The position numbers and the translations under genes are program-made. Positions 1 to 9,765 of a DNA stretch of 64,000 nucleotides are shown piece after piece. The notes under the pieces are model-generated. The model was not told where the DNA came from and ran no database searches. It saw nothing but the letters and a program-made list of their open reading frames with translations. The stretch is from an uncultured Pelagibacteraceae bacterium (GTDB lineage Bacteria; Pseudomonadota; Alphaproteobacteria; Pelagibacterales; Pelagibacteraceae), in NCBI GenBank assembly GCA_902576815.1, contig CACGWQ010000001.1:16001-80000 (forward strand), written 5' to 3'. Numbering within the stretch: the first letter of the stretch is position 1; the number at the start of each line of letters is the position of its first letter.

Positions 1-2
1 AT

Positions 3-1022
3 GGGATTGATAATTTTTTTGAAAATAAATTTAATTTATTAATGCAGTATACGGAAAACGATGAAAATATATCAGATGAAAACATACTTTATTTTCATTT
101 ATCACATAGGACGAATAAGAAATTCGAATATAGACCAAACTTGAATTCACCAAAATTTATTTGGAAATACTTATCTTCTTCAAATATTTTAAAAAATATA
201 GAAACGTTTGATATTAAAAATCCTGAAGAATTTAAGTTAATAGAAATAGCTACAAATGAGGGTATTTATGATGAAGATGAATTGTTTCAAACTTACAAAA
301 AATTTCAATTTAATATTAATCAATTAATAAATGCTGAGGAAATTTATAAAACATTACCAAGCTATGAAGGAAGAGCATTACTATATCAGAGACTTCTTCT
401 TTCTGTGGATATTGAGCAAAAACTAACTTTTGCCTCACTTCTTTTAAATTCATTTCAGAAATCAAAATTAAAAAATCTATTTAAAAATGAATTAAAAGAA
501 ATTTTAAAAAGTATTGAAATTGAAAATGTTCCTTCAAATTACACAACATTTTACGATCAAAATTTAAAAAGTAATTCAATAAAAGAAACAAAAATAAAAA
601 TTAACAATAAAGTTATACACCAATCAAAACTTTTAAATTATTTTTTAAATAAAACCAGCTTGCCAAAAGTTGAAAAAGAAACAAACGATATGTTAAAAAA
701 GTTTAAAAGAGATAAAAAATATTTATTCACTCAAAAAGACATTATTTTATTAGAGACTTTAAAAAACGATGGGATTAAAATAGACAAAAAGTATGAAAAT
801 TTATATCAGTATAAATATAAAATATCTCCAGAATTCAATAATTATATAAAAAATGATGAATTAGGGCTGATATTATTAAAAATAGTAGATATAATTGGAG
901 ATAATGAGCTAAATCAATTAGACATGGACACTTTAAACTTATTAATAGCCACTTTTAACAGCATTAATAATATTGATTTAAGAAACGAAGTATTGTTAGA
1001 AATCTTACCATTAAAAGTTTAG
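3..1022 (+). CDS. Hypothetical protein, N-terminus cut by window edge
   Basis: The reading frame is open back to base 3, so the gene probably starts outside the window; an internal ATG at 42 is the first candidate start seen here. The visible 339 residues are rich in Lys, Asn, Leu and Ile and look mainly helical. There is no signal peptide or membrane segment in the visible part. A segment around the ATG-based residues 110-140 (GRALLYQRLLLSVDIEQK) weakly recalls helical-repeat proteins found in other alphaproteobacteria, but I cannot name the family. The gene lies 10 bases before def in the same direction and may be cotranscribed with it. Function unknown. Confidence 0.7.
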   Translation, partial: GIDNFFENKFNLLMQYTENDENISDENILYFHLSHRTNKKFEYRPNLNSPKFIWKYLSSSNILKNIETFDIKNPEEFKLIEIATNEGIYDEDELFQTYKKFQFNINQLINAEEIYKTLPSYEGRALLYQRLLLSVDIEQKLTFASLLLNSFQKSKLKNLFKNELKEILKSIEIENVPSNYTTFYDQNLKSNSIKETKIKINNKVIHQSKLLNYFLNKTSLPKVEKETNDMLKKFKRDKKYLFTQKDIILLETLKNDGIKIDKKYENLYQYKYKISPEFNNYIKNDELGLILLKIVDIIGDNELNQLDMDTLNLLIATFNSINNIDLRNEVLLEILPLKV

Positions 1023-1032
1023 AAATAATAGT

Positions 1033-1554
1033 ATGTCTGTAAGAGAATTAATTACAGTTCCCGACGAGGTCCTGCGTAAAATTTCAGATCCAATAGGTAG
1101 TATAGGATTAAACGAAAAAAAACTTATTAAAGACTTATATAATACAATGTATCACAATAATGGGATCGGACTCGCCGCTGTTCAAATAGGTATTTTAAAA
1201 AGAATAATTGTATTAGACGTATCCAAAGCTGACGAAGAAAAGAAACCTATGTGTTTCGTTAATCCGTCTATAAAAAGAATAAGTACCAAAACTACAACAT
1301 ATGAGGAAGGATGTTTATCAATACCAAACACTTTTATTGAAATAGAGAGACCAAAAAATTGTTTGGTAGAATATATTGATGAATATGGAATGAAGAAAGA
1401 ATTAGAATGTGATGGACTATTGGCCACGTGTATACAACATGAAATAAATCACTTAGATGGAAAACTTATAATCGATTTTTTATCTAAAATTAAAAAAGAT
1501 TTACTGATAAAAAAACTATCTAAACAAAAAAACTTAAATCGTGTTATTGTTTAA
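1033..1554 (+). CDS. def: Peptide deformylase
   Basis: This enzyme removes the N-formyl group from new proteins in the cytoplasm. All three family motifs are present in a 173-residue protein of normal length: motif 1 GIGLAAVQ at residues 44-51, motif 2 EGCLS at 92-96 (metal-ligand Cys94), and motif 3 HEINH at 136-140 (metal-ligand His136 and His140, catalytic Glu137). Its stop codon overlaps the fmt start by one base (TAATG), so deformylase and formyltransferase are coupled, as in most bacteria. Nothing is missing from the active site. Confidence 0.97.
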   Translation: MSVRELITVPDEVLRKISDPIGSIGLNEKKLIKDLYNTMYHNNGIGLAAVQIGILKRIIVLDVSKADEEKKPMCFVNPSIKRISTKTTTYEEGCLSIPNTFIEIERPKNCLVEYIDEYGMKKELECDGLLATCIQHEINHLDGKLIIDFLSKIKKDLLIKKLSKQKNLNRVIV

Positions 1555-2471
1555 TGTCATATAATATTGTTTTCATGGGTACACCTGAATTTTCTGTACC
1601 AACTTTAAAAACAATTAATAAAAAATTCAAAATACAATGTGTATTTACTCAACCTGCAAGAAAATCAAACAGAGGTTACAAACTAACTAGAACTCCAGTA
1701 CATATATGTGCTGATAAACTTGGTATTATTGTAAAAACACCAGAAAAAATAATTGATGAGTATGATTTTTTAAAGAGTTTGAATTTTGATTTAGCCATCG
1801 TTGTTGCTTATGGACAATTAATACCAAAAGAAATTTTAAGTTTAAGTAAAAAAGGATTTATAAATATTCATGCTTCGCTATTACCAAAATGGAGAGGGGC
1901 AGCACCTATACAAAGATCAATTTTAAATAATGATAAAATAACGGGTATATCATTTATGAAAATGAAAGAGAAATTAGACGCGGGACCTATTTGTAGTAGT
2001 TATTCTATAAATATTTTAAATAACGAAAATTCAAAAAATTTAACTGAGAGGTTGTCAATCTTAAGTTCTAAAAAGGTTTTAGAAAATATAGATAGTATTA
2101 TTTCTGAACAAGCTATATTTAAAGAACAAAATGAAAAACTAGTGTCTTATGCAAAAAAAATTAATAAGAATGAAGGAAAAATAGATTGGAATAATCCAGC
2201 TGAAAAGATACTTTTTCAAATTAATGCATTGAACCCCAAGCCTGGTGCTTGGTTTTCATTTCAAAATATAAGGTTCAAAATATTAAGTGCTGAGATTAAA
2301 GAGATTTCTGGGAAGGTAGGTGAGGTCATTGATGATGAGCTTACCATCTCATGTGGGAAAAACTCAATAAAAATAAATACTATTCAGAAGGAAGGTAAAA
2401 AACCTCAATTAACAAAAGAATTCTTATATGGAAATAAAATATCTAAGGGAACCCTAATTTTTAATGTTTAG
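1554..2471 (+). CDS. fmt: Methionyl-tRNA formyltransferase
   Basis: Formylates initiator Met-tRNA using 10-formyl-tetrahydrofolate. The 305-residue protein has the N-terminal Rossmann-like formyltransferase domain with HASLLPKWRGAAPIQ at 106-120, catalytic Asn104 and His106, and Asp142 in KLDAGPI. A C-terminal OB-like domain follows, with NALNPKPGAWF near residue 225-235. The gene overlaps def by one base upstream and truA by eight bases downstream, giving a tight def-fmt-truA operon. Confidence 0.97.
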   Translation: MSYNIVFMGTPEFSVPTLKTINKKFKIQCVFTQPARKSNRGYKLTRTPVHICADKLGIIVKTPEKIIDEYDFLKSLNFDLAIVVAYGQLIPKEILSLSKKGFINIHASLLPKWRGAAPIQRSILNNDKITGISFMKMKEKLDAGPICSSYSINILNNENSKNLTERLSILSSKKVLENIDSIISEQAIFKEQNEKLVSYAKKINKNEGKIDWNNPAEKILFQINALNPKPGAWFSFQNIRFKILSAEIKEISGKVGEVIDDELTISCGKNSIKINTIQKEGKKPQLTKEFLYGNKISKGTLIFNV

Positions 2472-3204
2472 ATATCAGCTTTTAATAGAGTATGAAGGTT
2501 CTAGTTTTAATGGCTGGCAGTTTCAAAAAAAAGGAATTTCAATCCAAGAAAATATTGAAATTATTATTTCAAAACTATTAAAGGAAAAAATAAAGGTCCA
2601 TGGTTCTGGACGGACAGATAGCGGTGTGCATGCCATAGAGCAATCTGCTCATTTTGACTGTGGTAGTAAAATTATTAATATTGGTAAATTTATAAATTCT
2701 ATGAATTTTTTTTTAAATAGAAATAAAATATCAATTTTAAAATTGAAAAAAAAAAATAATAATTTCCATTCTAGATATTCAGCAAAAGAACGGACGTATA
2801 CTTATATAATAAGGAATGATTTTTCTCCATCTGTTATAAATAAAAATAGAGAATGGCATATAAAGAAAAAAATAAATATTGATTTAATGAAAAAAGGTGC
2901 GATGAAATTAGTTGGTACTCATGATTTTTCAACATTTAGAGCAACTAATTGTTATTCAAAAAGTTCAATTAGAACAATAAAAAAAATAAAGATAATAAAA
3001 ATAAAAAAAAATATAAAAATTAAGTTTGTATCACAATCATATCTTAGAAGTCAGGTCAGATCTATGGTTGGTTCGCTCGTATACTTAGGATTAGAGAAGT
3101 GGGATTTAAAAAAATTTATTAAAATGTTTAAGTCAAAAAATAGAAAAAACTGTGCACCGATTGCACCAGCTCAAGGTCTATATCTTGAGAAAGTCACTTA
3201 TTAG
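2464..3204 (+). CDS. truA: tRNA pseudouridine(38-40) synthase
   Basis: Isomerises uridines 38-40 in the anticodon arm of tRNAs. The signature GRTDSGVHA sits at residues 49-57 with catalytic Asp52, and the RSQVRSMVG segment near the C-terminus is typical of the family. Length (246 residues) is normal. The start overlaps the end of fmt by eight bases. The 3' end overlaps the convergent SET-domain gene by 11 bases, so the two mRNAs are complementary at their ends. Confidence 0.96.
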   Translation: MFRYQLLIEYEGSSFNGWQFQKKGISIQENIEIIISKLLKEKIKVHGSGRTDSGVHAIEQSAHFDCGSKIINIGKFINSMNFFLNRNKISILKLKKKNNNFHSRYSAKERTYTYIIRNDFSPSVINKNREWHIKKKINIDLMKKGAMKLVGTHDFSTFRATNCYSKSSIRTIKKIKIIKIKKNIKIKFVSQSYLRSQVRSMVGSLVYLGLEKWDLKKFIKMFKSKNRKNCAPIAPAQGLYLEKVTY

Positions 3205-3655
3205 ATTTACTTTTTTTTTTCTTAATTCTCCATCTCGATCCTTCTCGAACTATATACCCGCAACAGTTTCTTGATCCACATTTACATGGAAAATCTTTGT
3301 AATTTTCGTCAAAACCAAATCCATAATCATAAGTTAATTCTTCATTTTTTTTTATATCTTTGATAGAACTAATCCATAACTTCAAGCCCTTACCTTCCAC
3401 CTCGCAGTTTGGATTGCAAGAATGATTAATTAGTCTTGCAGTGTTATAAGTAAAATCACCATCTAAATCATATCTGCTGTTTAAGTTAAAAAGGTAAATT
3501 GCTTTGTCATTATCAAATTTAGGATTATTTTCAGTTTCTTTTTTTGTAATAATTTTACCAATGTAATAAATGATTCTTGTACCCTTTTTAATATCTTTAG
3601 AAGCAAACAATCCTCTATGATCTATTTTTGATGACTTCTGTTTATATAATTTCAT
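3194..3655 (-). CDS. SET-domain protein, putative lysine methyltransferase
   Basis: A compact 153-residue SET protein. It shows the opening RGLFASKDIKKGT (14-26), the SAM/active-site pair NHSCNPNC (77-84) and ELTYDYGF (106-113), and a post-SET cysteine cluster CKCGSRNCCG (124-133) that would hold zinc. SET enzymes transfer methyl from SAM to lysine; bacterial substrates are mostly unknown. The basic tail (KKKKSKSNK) may help bind nucleic acid or a ribosomal protein. It lies two bases downstream of an HDAC-family deacetylase in the same direction, so the two are probably cotranscribed. Confidence 0.9.
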   Translation of the reverse strand: MKLYKQKSSKIDHRGLFASKDIKKGTRIIYYIGKIITKKETENNPKFDNDKAIYLFNLNSRYDLDGDFTYNTARLINHSCNPNCEVEGKGLKLWISSIKDIKKNEELTYDYGFGFDENYKDFPCKCGSRNCCGYIVREGSRWRIKKKKSKSNK

Positions 3656-3657
3656 GA

Positions 3658-4587
3658 TTATTTGATTTCTGACTCAATTAAGGCATTTACATGATAATTA
3701 GCACTTTCAGCAAGTGCTTTTAGGTCATATCCTCCTTCTAATAAAGATACTACTTTTCCATTAGTAAATTTCTTAGTGGCTTTCAGAGTTCTTCTTGTTA
3801 TTTCATAAAAATCTTTAGACGAAAGCTCAAATTGAGCTAATGGATCGTTTTTATGGGCATCAAAGCCAGCTGAAAAGATTAGGTAATCAGGCTTATATTC
3901 AATTAACCTGTCTAAAACTCTATCATAAGCATTAAAATACTCTTCAGAGTTTGTACCTGCAGGCAGAGGTATATTAAGAGAGTTATTATATTTTCCCTTA
4001 TCTTTTTCTGATCCGCCACCTGGATAAAATGGATACTGATGTGTTGATATATATAGTGAATTTTTGTTGTCATACATTACATCATAATTCCCATTTCCCC
4101 AATGGACATCAAAATCTACACATGCAATTCTTTTATACTTATATTTTTTTATTAAATAATTAACTGCAACACCTGCATTAGAAATGCAACAAAAGCCCAT
4201 TGATTTATTCTTTTCAGCATGGTGCCCTGGTGGTCTTACAACACAAAAAGCATTTTTATATTTTTTATTTTCAATTCCATCTATTGCACTTATAGCTGAT
4301 CCTGCAGCTTGAAATACTGCATCTTTACTTCCAGGCGATATAACTGTATCACCATCTAAAAAATTTAAGCCACTTTTAGGAAATGAATCTTTTAAATTAT
4401 TAATATAATCTTCAGAATGTGTCATATTAAGAATATCATTAGGAACAACATCTGGCTTACCCCAAAGCAGTTCTTTATTTTTTTTTAAAGTATCAATTAT
4501 TGAAACTACTCTCTTAGGTTGCTCTGGATGACCATCGCCTGTTATATGTTTTTCTGAAGACTCAGATGTTATAATTGCAGTTTTCAA
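3658..4587 (-). CDS. Histone-deacetylase-family amidohydrolase
   Basis: A zinc-dependent deacetylase of the HDAC/acetoin-utilisation/acetylpolyamine amidohydrolase family, 309 residues. The His-His pair is at 122-123 (PPGHHAEKN), the zinc ligands Asp160 and His162 lie in DFDVHWGNG, the third ligand Asp243 is in SAGFDAH, and LLEGGYD follows near 283-288. Substrates in bacteria include acetylated polyamines and acyl-lysines; the sequence does not decide between them. It overlaps dapE by four bases (ATGA) and precedes the SET gene. Confidence 0.93.
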   Translation of the reverse strand: MKTAIITSESSEKHITGDGHPEQPKRVVSIIDTLKKNKELLWGKPDVVPNDILNMTHSEDYINNLKDSFPKSGLNFLDGDTVISPGSKDAVFQAAGSAISAIDGIENKKYKNAFCVVRPPGHHAEKNKSMGFCCISNAGVAVNYLIKKYKYKRIACVDFDVHWGNGNYDVMYDNKNSLYISTHQYPFYPGGGSEKDKGKYNNSLNIPLPAGTNSEEYFNAYDRVLDRLIEYKPDYLIFSAGFDAHKNDPLAQFELSSKDFYEITRRTLKATKKFTNGKVVSLLEGGYDLKALAESANYHVNALIESEIK

Positions 4588-5726
4588 GTGAAATAATTTT
4601 GTAAGATGTTCTTGTAAATCTTAGTTAACTTTTTTAAATCTGAGATTGATGTTCTCTCGTTAACCATATGAATAGTATTATTTCTTAACCCCAACTCAAG
4701 ACGTGGTATTGAACCTAAAAATCTGCTGTCACTTGTGCCACCTCTACAATTTAATTTTGCATTGTTTCCTGTAACTTTTTTTACAACTTTTTTTACCATA
4801 TAAATTTCTTTATTTGGCTCTGTATAAAATGCTTCTCCGCTTACTTTATAATCTATTTTGGTTTTGCAATTTTCTTTTTTTGCAACTGTATTAATAATTT
4901 TACTAAGTTTTTTTTTCAAAGATGTCGATTTATAAATTGAATTAAATCTAACATTAAATTTAGCACTTGCAGACTGTGGGACTACATTTTCAGATATATT
5001 ATCCACATTCATTTTTGTAAATTCCAAATTTGATGGTGGCATATACTTTGTTCCTTTGTCTAGTGGGACACTTTTCAGTTTAGAAATTATTTTAGCAAGA
5101 GCAGTACATGGATTTATATATGTACCATAAAATGCAGAGTGTCCACTTTTTCCGTATACTGTTACTGTTGCATTCATAGAACCTCTTCTTCCAATTCTGA
5201 TTTCATCCCCAACTGATTTATTTGAAGAAGGTTCGCCTACTATCGAAAAATCAATTTTTTCTCTTTTTTTCTTCAAATATTTCATAACAGCTGGACAACC
5301 ATAACCTGTAGTTTCTTCATCAGCTGTAATTATTATTGATATAGAGCCTTTAAATTTTTTATTTTTAATAAAATCACTAACAGCACTTATCCAACATGCT
5401 ATACTTCCCTTCATGTCTTGAGATCCTCTTCCATTTAAATATCCTTTTTTTACTACTGCTTTGAATGGTGGAAACGCCCAATTATTAAGGTTAGCAACGA
5501 CATCTGTATGACCTAAAAAATTAATGATAGGTTCTGATTTACCCAATTTTGCATATAAATTTAATGCAGGCTTAGCACCTGTACCTTTAGATTTTATTAT
5601 CTGACATTTAAAACCTAATGAGGAAAGTTTCTTTGAAAGGAATTTCATAATCCCTTTATCTTCTGTTTTAATAGTTTGAAATTTTATTAGCTCTTGAGCT
5701 AACGTTAGATCATTATAAGTTTTCAT
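4584..5726 (-). CDS. dapE: Succinyl-diaminopimelate desuccinylase (M20 family)
   Basis: Hydrolyses N-succinyl-L,L-diaminopimelate in lysine and cell-wall precursor synthesis. The protein (380 residues) has the M20 metal-site sequence HTD at 73-75, GRGSQDMKG at 99-107, the catalytic DEE at 136-138 and GEPSSNKS near 165. The M20 family also contains acetylornithine deacetylase (ArgE). Assignment to DapE rests on the adjacent dapD and on the argJ gene elsewhere in the window, which makes ArgE unnecessary for arginine synthesis. It lies four bases behind dapD. Confidence 0.88.
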   Translation of the reverse strand: MKTYNDLTLAQELIKFQTIKTEDKGIMKFLSKKLSSLGFKCQIIKSKGTGAKPALNLYAKLGKSEPIINFLGHTDVVANLNNWAFPPFKAVVKKGYLNGRGSQDMKGSIACWISAVSDFIKNKKFKGSISIIITADEETTGYGCPAVMKYLKKKREKIDFSIVGEPSSNKSVGDEIRIGRRGSMNATVTVYGKSGHSAFYGTYINPCTALAKIISKLKSVPLDKGTKYMPPSNLEFTKMNVDNISENVVPQSASAKFNVRFNSIYKSTSLKKKLSKIINTVAKKENCKTKIDYKVSGEAFYTEPNKEIYMVKKVVKKVTGNNAKLNCRGGTSDSRFLGSIPRLELGLRNNTIHMVNERTSISDLKKLTKIYKNILQNYFT

Positions 5727-5730
5727 TAAT

Positions 5731-6558
5731 TTATTCTCTTAAAAGATCGTTTATAGAAGTCTTTGATCTTGTTTTTTCATCTACTTGTTTGATTATTACC
5801 GCGCAATATAACGATGGAGCGCTTGAATTATTTTTATCTGGTAGAGAACCTGGCACAACAACCGAATATGGTGGAATTTTACCATAACTTATTTCACCTG
5901 TTTTCCTGTTAACAATTTTTGTTGATTGTCCAATATACATTCCCATACTTAAAACTGAACCTTCGCCAACTATCACTCCCTCTACTACCTCAGACATTGC
6001 TCCTAAAAAAACATTGTCCTCAATAATTGTTGGTAATGCTTGTGCAGGCTCCAAAACTCCTCCAACTCCACTACCTGCAGAGATATGACAATTTTTTCCA
6101 ATTTGAGAACAACTACCAGCTCTTGCAAAAGTATCTATCATTGTTCCCTCATCAATGTATGCTCCTATATTCACATAGCATGGCATTAAAACAGCATTTT
6201 TGCCTACAAAAGATCCTTTTCTTACTGGAGAATTAGGAACCATTCTGAAACCAGCTTTTTCATGGTCTTCTTTAGACCAACCTGCCGTTTTACCTTTCAA
6301 AAGATGCGCTTTATCATACCAACTACTGTAAGGACCATTTAAATTTTCCATTGGATACATTCTAAAACTTAACATAATTGCTTTTTTTATATGTTGATGT
6401 GTTACCCACTCACCATTGATTTTTTCAGCTACTCTGACTTTACCACTATCCAAGTCATCAATAATTTGATTAACAATATTTTTTAAACTCTCGTCCGAGT
6501 TAGGACTTACTCGGTCTCTGTTTTCCCAAGCATCATTGATTATATTTTCTATGCTCAT
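5731..6558 (-). CDS. dapD: Tetrahydrodipicolinate N-succinyltransferase
   Basis: Adds succinyl from succinyl-CoA to tetrahydrodipicolinate, the step before DapC/DapE. The 275-residue protein has the family N-terminal helical domain followed by a left-handed beta-helix of hexapeptide repeats (about 100-210), including [20 protein letters not shown] and [17 protein letters not shown]. It forms a lysine-pathway pair with dapE immediately downstream. Confidence 0.96.
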   Translation of the reverse strand: MSIENIINDAWENRDRVSPNSDESLKNIVNQIIDDLDSGKVRVAEKINGEWVTHQHIKKAIMLSFRMYPMENLNGPYSSWYDKAHLLKGKTAGWSKEDHEKAGFRMVPNSPVRKGSFVGKNAVLMPCYVNIGAYIDEGTMIDTFARAGSCSQIGKNCHISAGSGVGGVLEPAQALPTIIEDNVFLGAMSEVVEGVIVGEGSVLSMGMYIGQSTKIVNRKTGEISYGKIPPYSVVVPGSLPDKNNSSAPSLYCAVIIKQVDEKTRSKTSINDLLRE

Positions 6559-6562
6559 AAAT

Positions 6563-7234
6563 TTAAGAACTTTTTAATAACCTTATTTCTTTTAAAAATA
6601 AAGAGAGATTTTCGATTTTATAGTCAATGTAATCTTTGTCAGACTCTTTTTTACCCCAGTATTCATTATTGATAAGCCAAGCTGTTATTGCCCCTCGCTC
6701 CTTACCTATTGATAAATTTTTAGCTATATCCTCTATATAAAGAGTTTCTTTTGGATTAATCTTAAATTTATCAACCATAAGATCAAAGGCTTTGGCTTCA
6801 GGCTTTGGGTGATATTTTGCGTCTACGATATCAAATATATCTTTAAATTGGTCTTCAATACCAAGAGTTTTCACTATATTTTTTACGTGTGCTCTACTTC
6901 CGTTTGTGAATACAAATTTATTTAAATTAATGTTATCTAGCTCATTTCTTAAGATAAGATCTTTTTCCATAAATGAAAGATCAATATCATGAACATACTC
7001 CAAGAATTCTTCTGGTGGTATATCATGATGTATCATCAATCCATTTAAGCTTGTGTTGTATTTGTGAAAATAATCTCTTTGTAATTCTTTAGCTTTTACA
7101 AGATCTAAGTTGAGTTTATTTGAGATATATTTTGTCATTCTCTTACTAACTTGACCAAAAACTGCTTCTAAATCACTATATAAAACTCCATCACAATCGA
7201 ATAAAATATTTTTTATATTTTTTAAATTATTCAT
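6563..7234 (-). CDS. HAD-family hydrolase, pyrimidine 5'-nucleotidase type
   Basis: A 223-residue HAD-superfamily phosphatase. Motif I is [10 protein letters not shown] at about 13-22 with nucleophile Asp14 and Asp16; motif II Thr/Ser lies in FVFTNGSR; motif IV is in [11 protein letters not shown]. The layout resembles the Sdt1/PpsA-like pyrimidine 5'-nucleotidases that many alphaproteobacteria keep near dapD and argB. It overlaps argB by four bases and precedes dapD by four. The substrate is not fixed by the sequence. Confidence 0.85.
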   Translation of the reverse strand: MNNLKNIKNILFDCDGVLYSDLEAVFGQVSKRMTKYISNKLNLDLVKAKELQRDYFHKYNTSLNGLMIHHDIPPEEFLEYVHDIDLSFMEKDLILRNELDNINLNKFVFTNGSRAHVKNIVKTLGIEDQFKDIFDIVDAKYHPKPEAKAFDLMVDKFKINPKETLYIEDIAKNLSIGKERGAITAWLINNEYWGKKESDKDYIDYKIENLSLFLKEIRLLKSS

Positions 7235-8082
7235 TTTCTTATCAATGTTCCTGCACCTTTATCAGAAAATAACTCAAATAGTATTGAATGTGGTTTTCTT
7301 CCATCAACTATAACAACACCTCTAACACCACTAGATATTGCATCTAAACTAGTGTTTACTTTTGGTATCATACCTCCAGAAATAATATTATTTTTTAACA
7401 TCTCATTGGCTCTATTGAGATCAATTTCAGATATAAGTTTTTGATTTTCATCAAGAACACCCTCAACATCTGTCATCAAAAGAAGTCGTCTAGCATTGAT
7501 CTCTTTTGCAATTGATCCTGCAGCAATGTCTGCATTAATATTATAAATTCTACCATCATCACCCAATCCTAAAGGAACAACAATTGGAATTTGTTTATTA
7601 TTAATAAAATTTAATATTTTCTCTTTGTTGATTTTTTTTGGCGCCCCGACGTATCCCAATTCTTTACTTTCAGGAATAATATTAATTACATTATTTTCTT
7701 TAGGTGATATTGAACATACATTAGTGTTTCTAGATTTTAATTCATGTAAAATCTCTAAATTAAGCTCTATTAAAGCCTCTTCTATATATCTTATTGTTTT
7801 TTCGTCTGAAACCCTAAGTCCTTTGATAAATCTTGTTTCAATATTATTTTCATCTAATTTTTTTTTAATATTTTTACCTCCACCATGAACGACTATTGCT
7901 GATAAACCAATTTTATTTATTACCGAAATATCCTCTATGAACTGATTAAATAGTTTTTTATCTAATAAAACAGATCCACCACATTTAATTACTACAATTT
8001 CAGACTGATATTTGTTTATATATTTTTCAAATTCATTAATATTTGGACCATCAGTTGGAATAATCTTATCTAATTCCATCAA
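7231..8082 (-). CDS. argB: Acetylglutamate kinase
   Basis: Phosphorylates N-acetylglutamate, the second step of arginine synthesis. The 283-residue amino-acid-kinase fold shows the KCGGS ATP loop at 33-37, VVHGGGK at 64-70, and a C-terminal GGMIPKVNTSLDAI segment. A second in-frame Met directly follows the first, and either may be the start. It sits one base behind the yidC stop codon, in the long run rpmH-rnpA-yidD-yidC-argB. Confidence 0.95.
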   Translation of the reverse strand: MMELDKIIPTDGPNINEFEKYINKYQSEIVVIKCGGSVLLDKKLFNQFIEDISVINKIGLSAIVVHGGGKNIKKKLDENNIETRFIKGLRVSDEKTIRYIEEALIELNLEILHELKSRNTNVCSISPKENNVINIIPESKELGYVGAPKKINKEKILNFINNKQIPIVVPLGLGDDGRIYNINADIAAGSIAKEINARRLLLMTDVEGVLDENQKLISEIDLNRANEMLKNNIISGGMIPKVNTSLDAISSGVRGVVIVDGRKPHSILFELFSDKGAGTLIRK

Positions 8083-9765
8083 TTAAACTGTTTTAACTGA
8101 AGTTCTCTTCATAATTACATACTGTTGTGCCATTGTAAGTACGTTGTTAATTGTCCAATATATAACTAACCCTGATGGAAAAGGTGCCAGTATCACAGTT
8201 AAGAATACAGGAAAAAACATGAAAATTTTTTGTTGTATCGGATCTGGTGGTGTTGGATTTAGTTTTTGTTGCATCCACATCGTTACACCCATTGCTACTG
8301 GCCAAGCGCCGATAATTAAAAATGACGGGACATCATATGGTAACAAGCCAAATAGATTAAATAAACTTGTTGGATCTCTTTCGCTTAGATCATGTATCCA
8401 ACCAAAAAAAGGTTGATGTCTCATTTCAATTGTAACAAACAACATTTTATAAATTGCAAAAAAGAAAGGTATTTGAATCAAAATAGGCAAACATCCGCTT
8501 ACAGGATTCACTTTCTCTCTTTTGTAGAGAGCCATCATTTCTTGCTGTAACTTCATTTTATCTTCCTTATGAAGTTCTTTAAGCCTTACCATTTCTGGTT
8601 GAAGAACTTTCATTTTTGCCATTGACCTAAATGAGTAGTTAGCTAGAGGAAAAAATAATATTCTTATACAAGCGGTAATTAGTATAATTGCAATTCCATA
8701 GTTACCAGTTAATTTAAAAAAATAATCTGATATGAGGAATATGGGCTTTGTAAGAAAGTACAAAAAGCCCCAATCAATTGCTAAATCAAATTTATTAATA
8801 TTTAGTTTTTCCGCATAACCATCAACAACATCTACTTCTTTTGCCGCAATAATCACTTTTACCTGATTACTTTTGCTTTCATTAGCTCTGACTTCTGTCG
8901 CAGCAGTTTCTATAAAGTTAGCCTTAAATTTATTTTTATAATCGAAATCTGATCTAAAACTTTTATTACTTTCTGGGATTAAACTTGTTATCCAATATTT
9001 ATCTGTAATACCCATCCATCCTTTGTTAGCATTTACAGAGTACTTCTTGTCTCTTATATCATCGTAATCTTCTTCAACAAGATTATCATCAAAAACACCT
9101 AATAAACCTTCATGTAATATATAAAAATCAGTTACATCAGGAGCCAGGTTTCTAATAATCTGTCCGTAGGGATAAAAGTTATAAGTGTTTTGAGTATTAT
9201 TCGTAATCTTTTGGTTTACAGTAAATAAAAATTTATCATCTATACTTATTTCTTTCTCAAAAGTTATATTTTGCGCATTATTCCATACTAATTTAATTGG
9301 ATTGTTTGGTGTTAGTAATTTATTGCCGATAACTTCCCATTTTGTATTAGAATTAGGAACTTCAATATCTTTATTATTTATAGCCCAACCTGTTTCTATA
9401 TAATAACCATTTTCAGTTTCTTTAGGATTAAGCAAAACTACATTTTCATCAGAGTCTAAAGTTTCAGTATATTTCTTAAAAATTAGGTCATCGATTAATG
9501 ATCCATCTAGAGAAATAGAACCTTTAATATTTTCATTTTCAAAAAGTATCCTTTCAACTTTGTTAATTGCCTCTGATCTTGAAATTTTATTATTCTCAAT
9601 ATTTTGCTCTATTTTTGGTGCCTCGTTTAGTTGAAGATTGTTTTTATTTTGATCAATATTAGTCATCTGCTTTGGATCGGGACTCGGTGGAGCAAAAAAT
9701 AATCCATAAAGAATTATTACGGCAGCACTTAAGCTGATAGCAGCGATTACATTCCGAGAATCCAA
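8083..9765 (-). CDS. yidC: Membrane protein insertase YidC
   Basis: Inserts and folds inner-membrane proteins, alone or with SecYEG. The 560-residue protein has an N-terminal anchor (about 5-25), a large periplasmic domain (about 60-340) and a C-terminal multi-helix core from about 345 on, with GIAIILITACIRILFFPL and the QIPFFFAIYKML segment. This Gram-negative form has the normal length. It follows yidD by one base, and no engB/ysxC lies between it and argB. Confidence 0.97.
   Translation of the reverse strand: MDSRNVIAAISLSAAVIILYGLFFAPPSPDPKQMTNIDQNKNNLQLNEAPKIEQNIENNKISRSEAINKVERILFENENIKGSISLDGSLIDDLIFKKYTETLDSDENVVLLNPKETENGYYIETGWAINNKDIEVPNSNTKWEVIGNKLLTPNNPIKLVWNNAQNITFEKEISIDDKFLFTVNQKITNNTQNTYNFYPYGQIIRNLAPDVTDFYILHEGLLGVFDDNLVEEDYDDIRDKKYSVNANKGWMGITDKYWITSLIPESNKSFRSDFDYKNKFKANFIETAATEVRANESKSNQVKVIIAAKEVDVVDGYAEKLNINKFDLAIDWGFLYFLTKPIFLISDYFFKLTGNYGIAIILITACIRILFFPLANYSFRSMAKMKVLQPEMVRLKELHKEDKMKLQQEMMALYKREKVNPVSGCLPILIQIPFFFAIYKMLFVTIEMRHQPFFGWIHDLSERDPTSLFNLFGLLPYDVPSFLIIGAWPVAMGVTMWMQQKLNPTPPDPIQQKIFMFFPVFLTVILAPFPSGLVIYWTINNVLTMAQQYVIMKRTSVKTV

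Noticed and set aside
8144..8416. A 90-codon plus-strand ORF opposite yidC
   Set aside because: It is the complement of a strongly conserved membrane-protein gene and has no family similarity or ribosome site.
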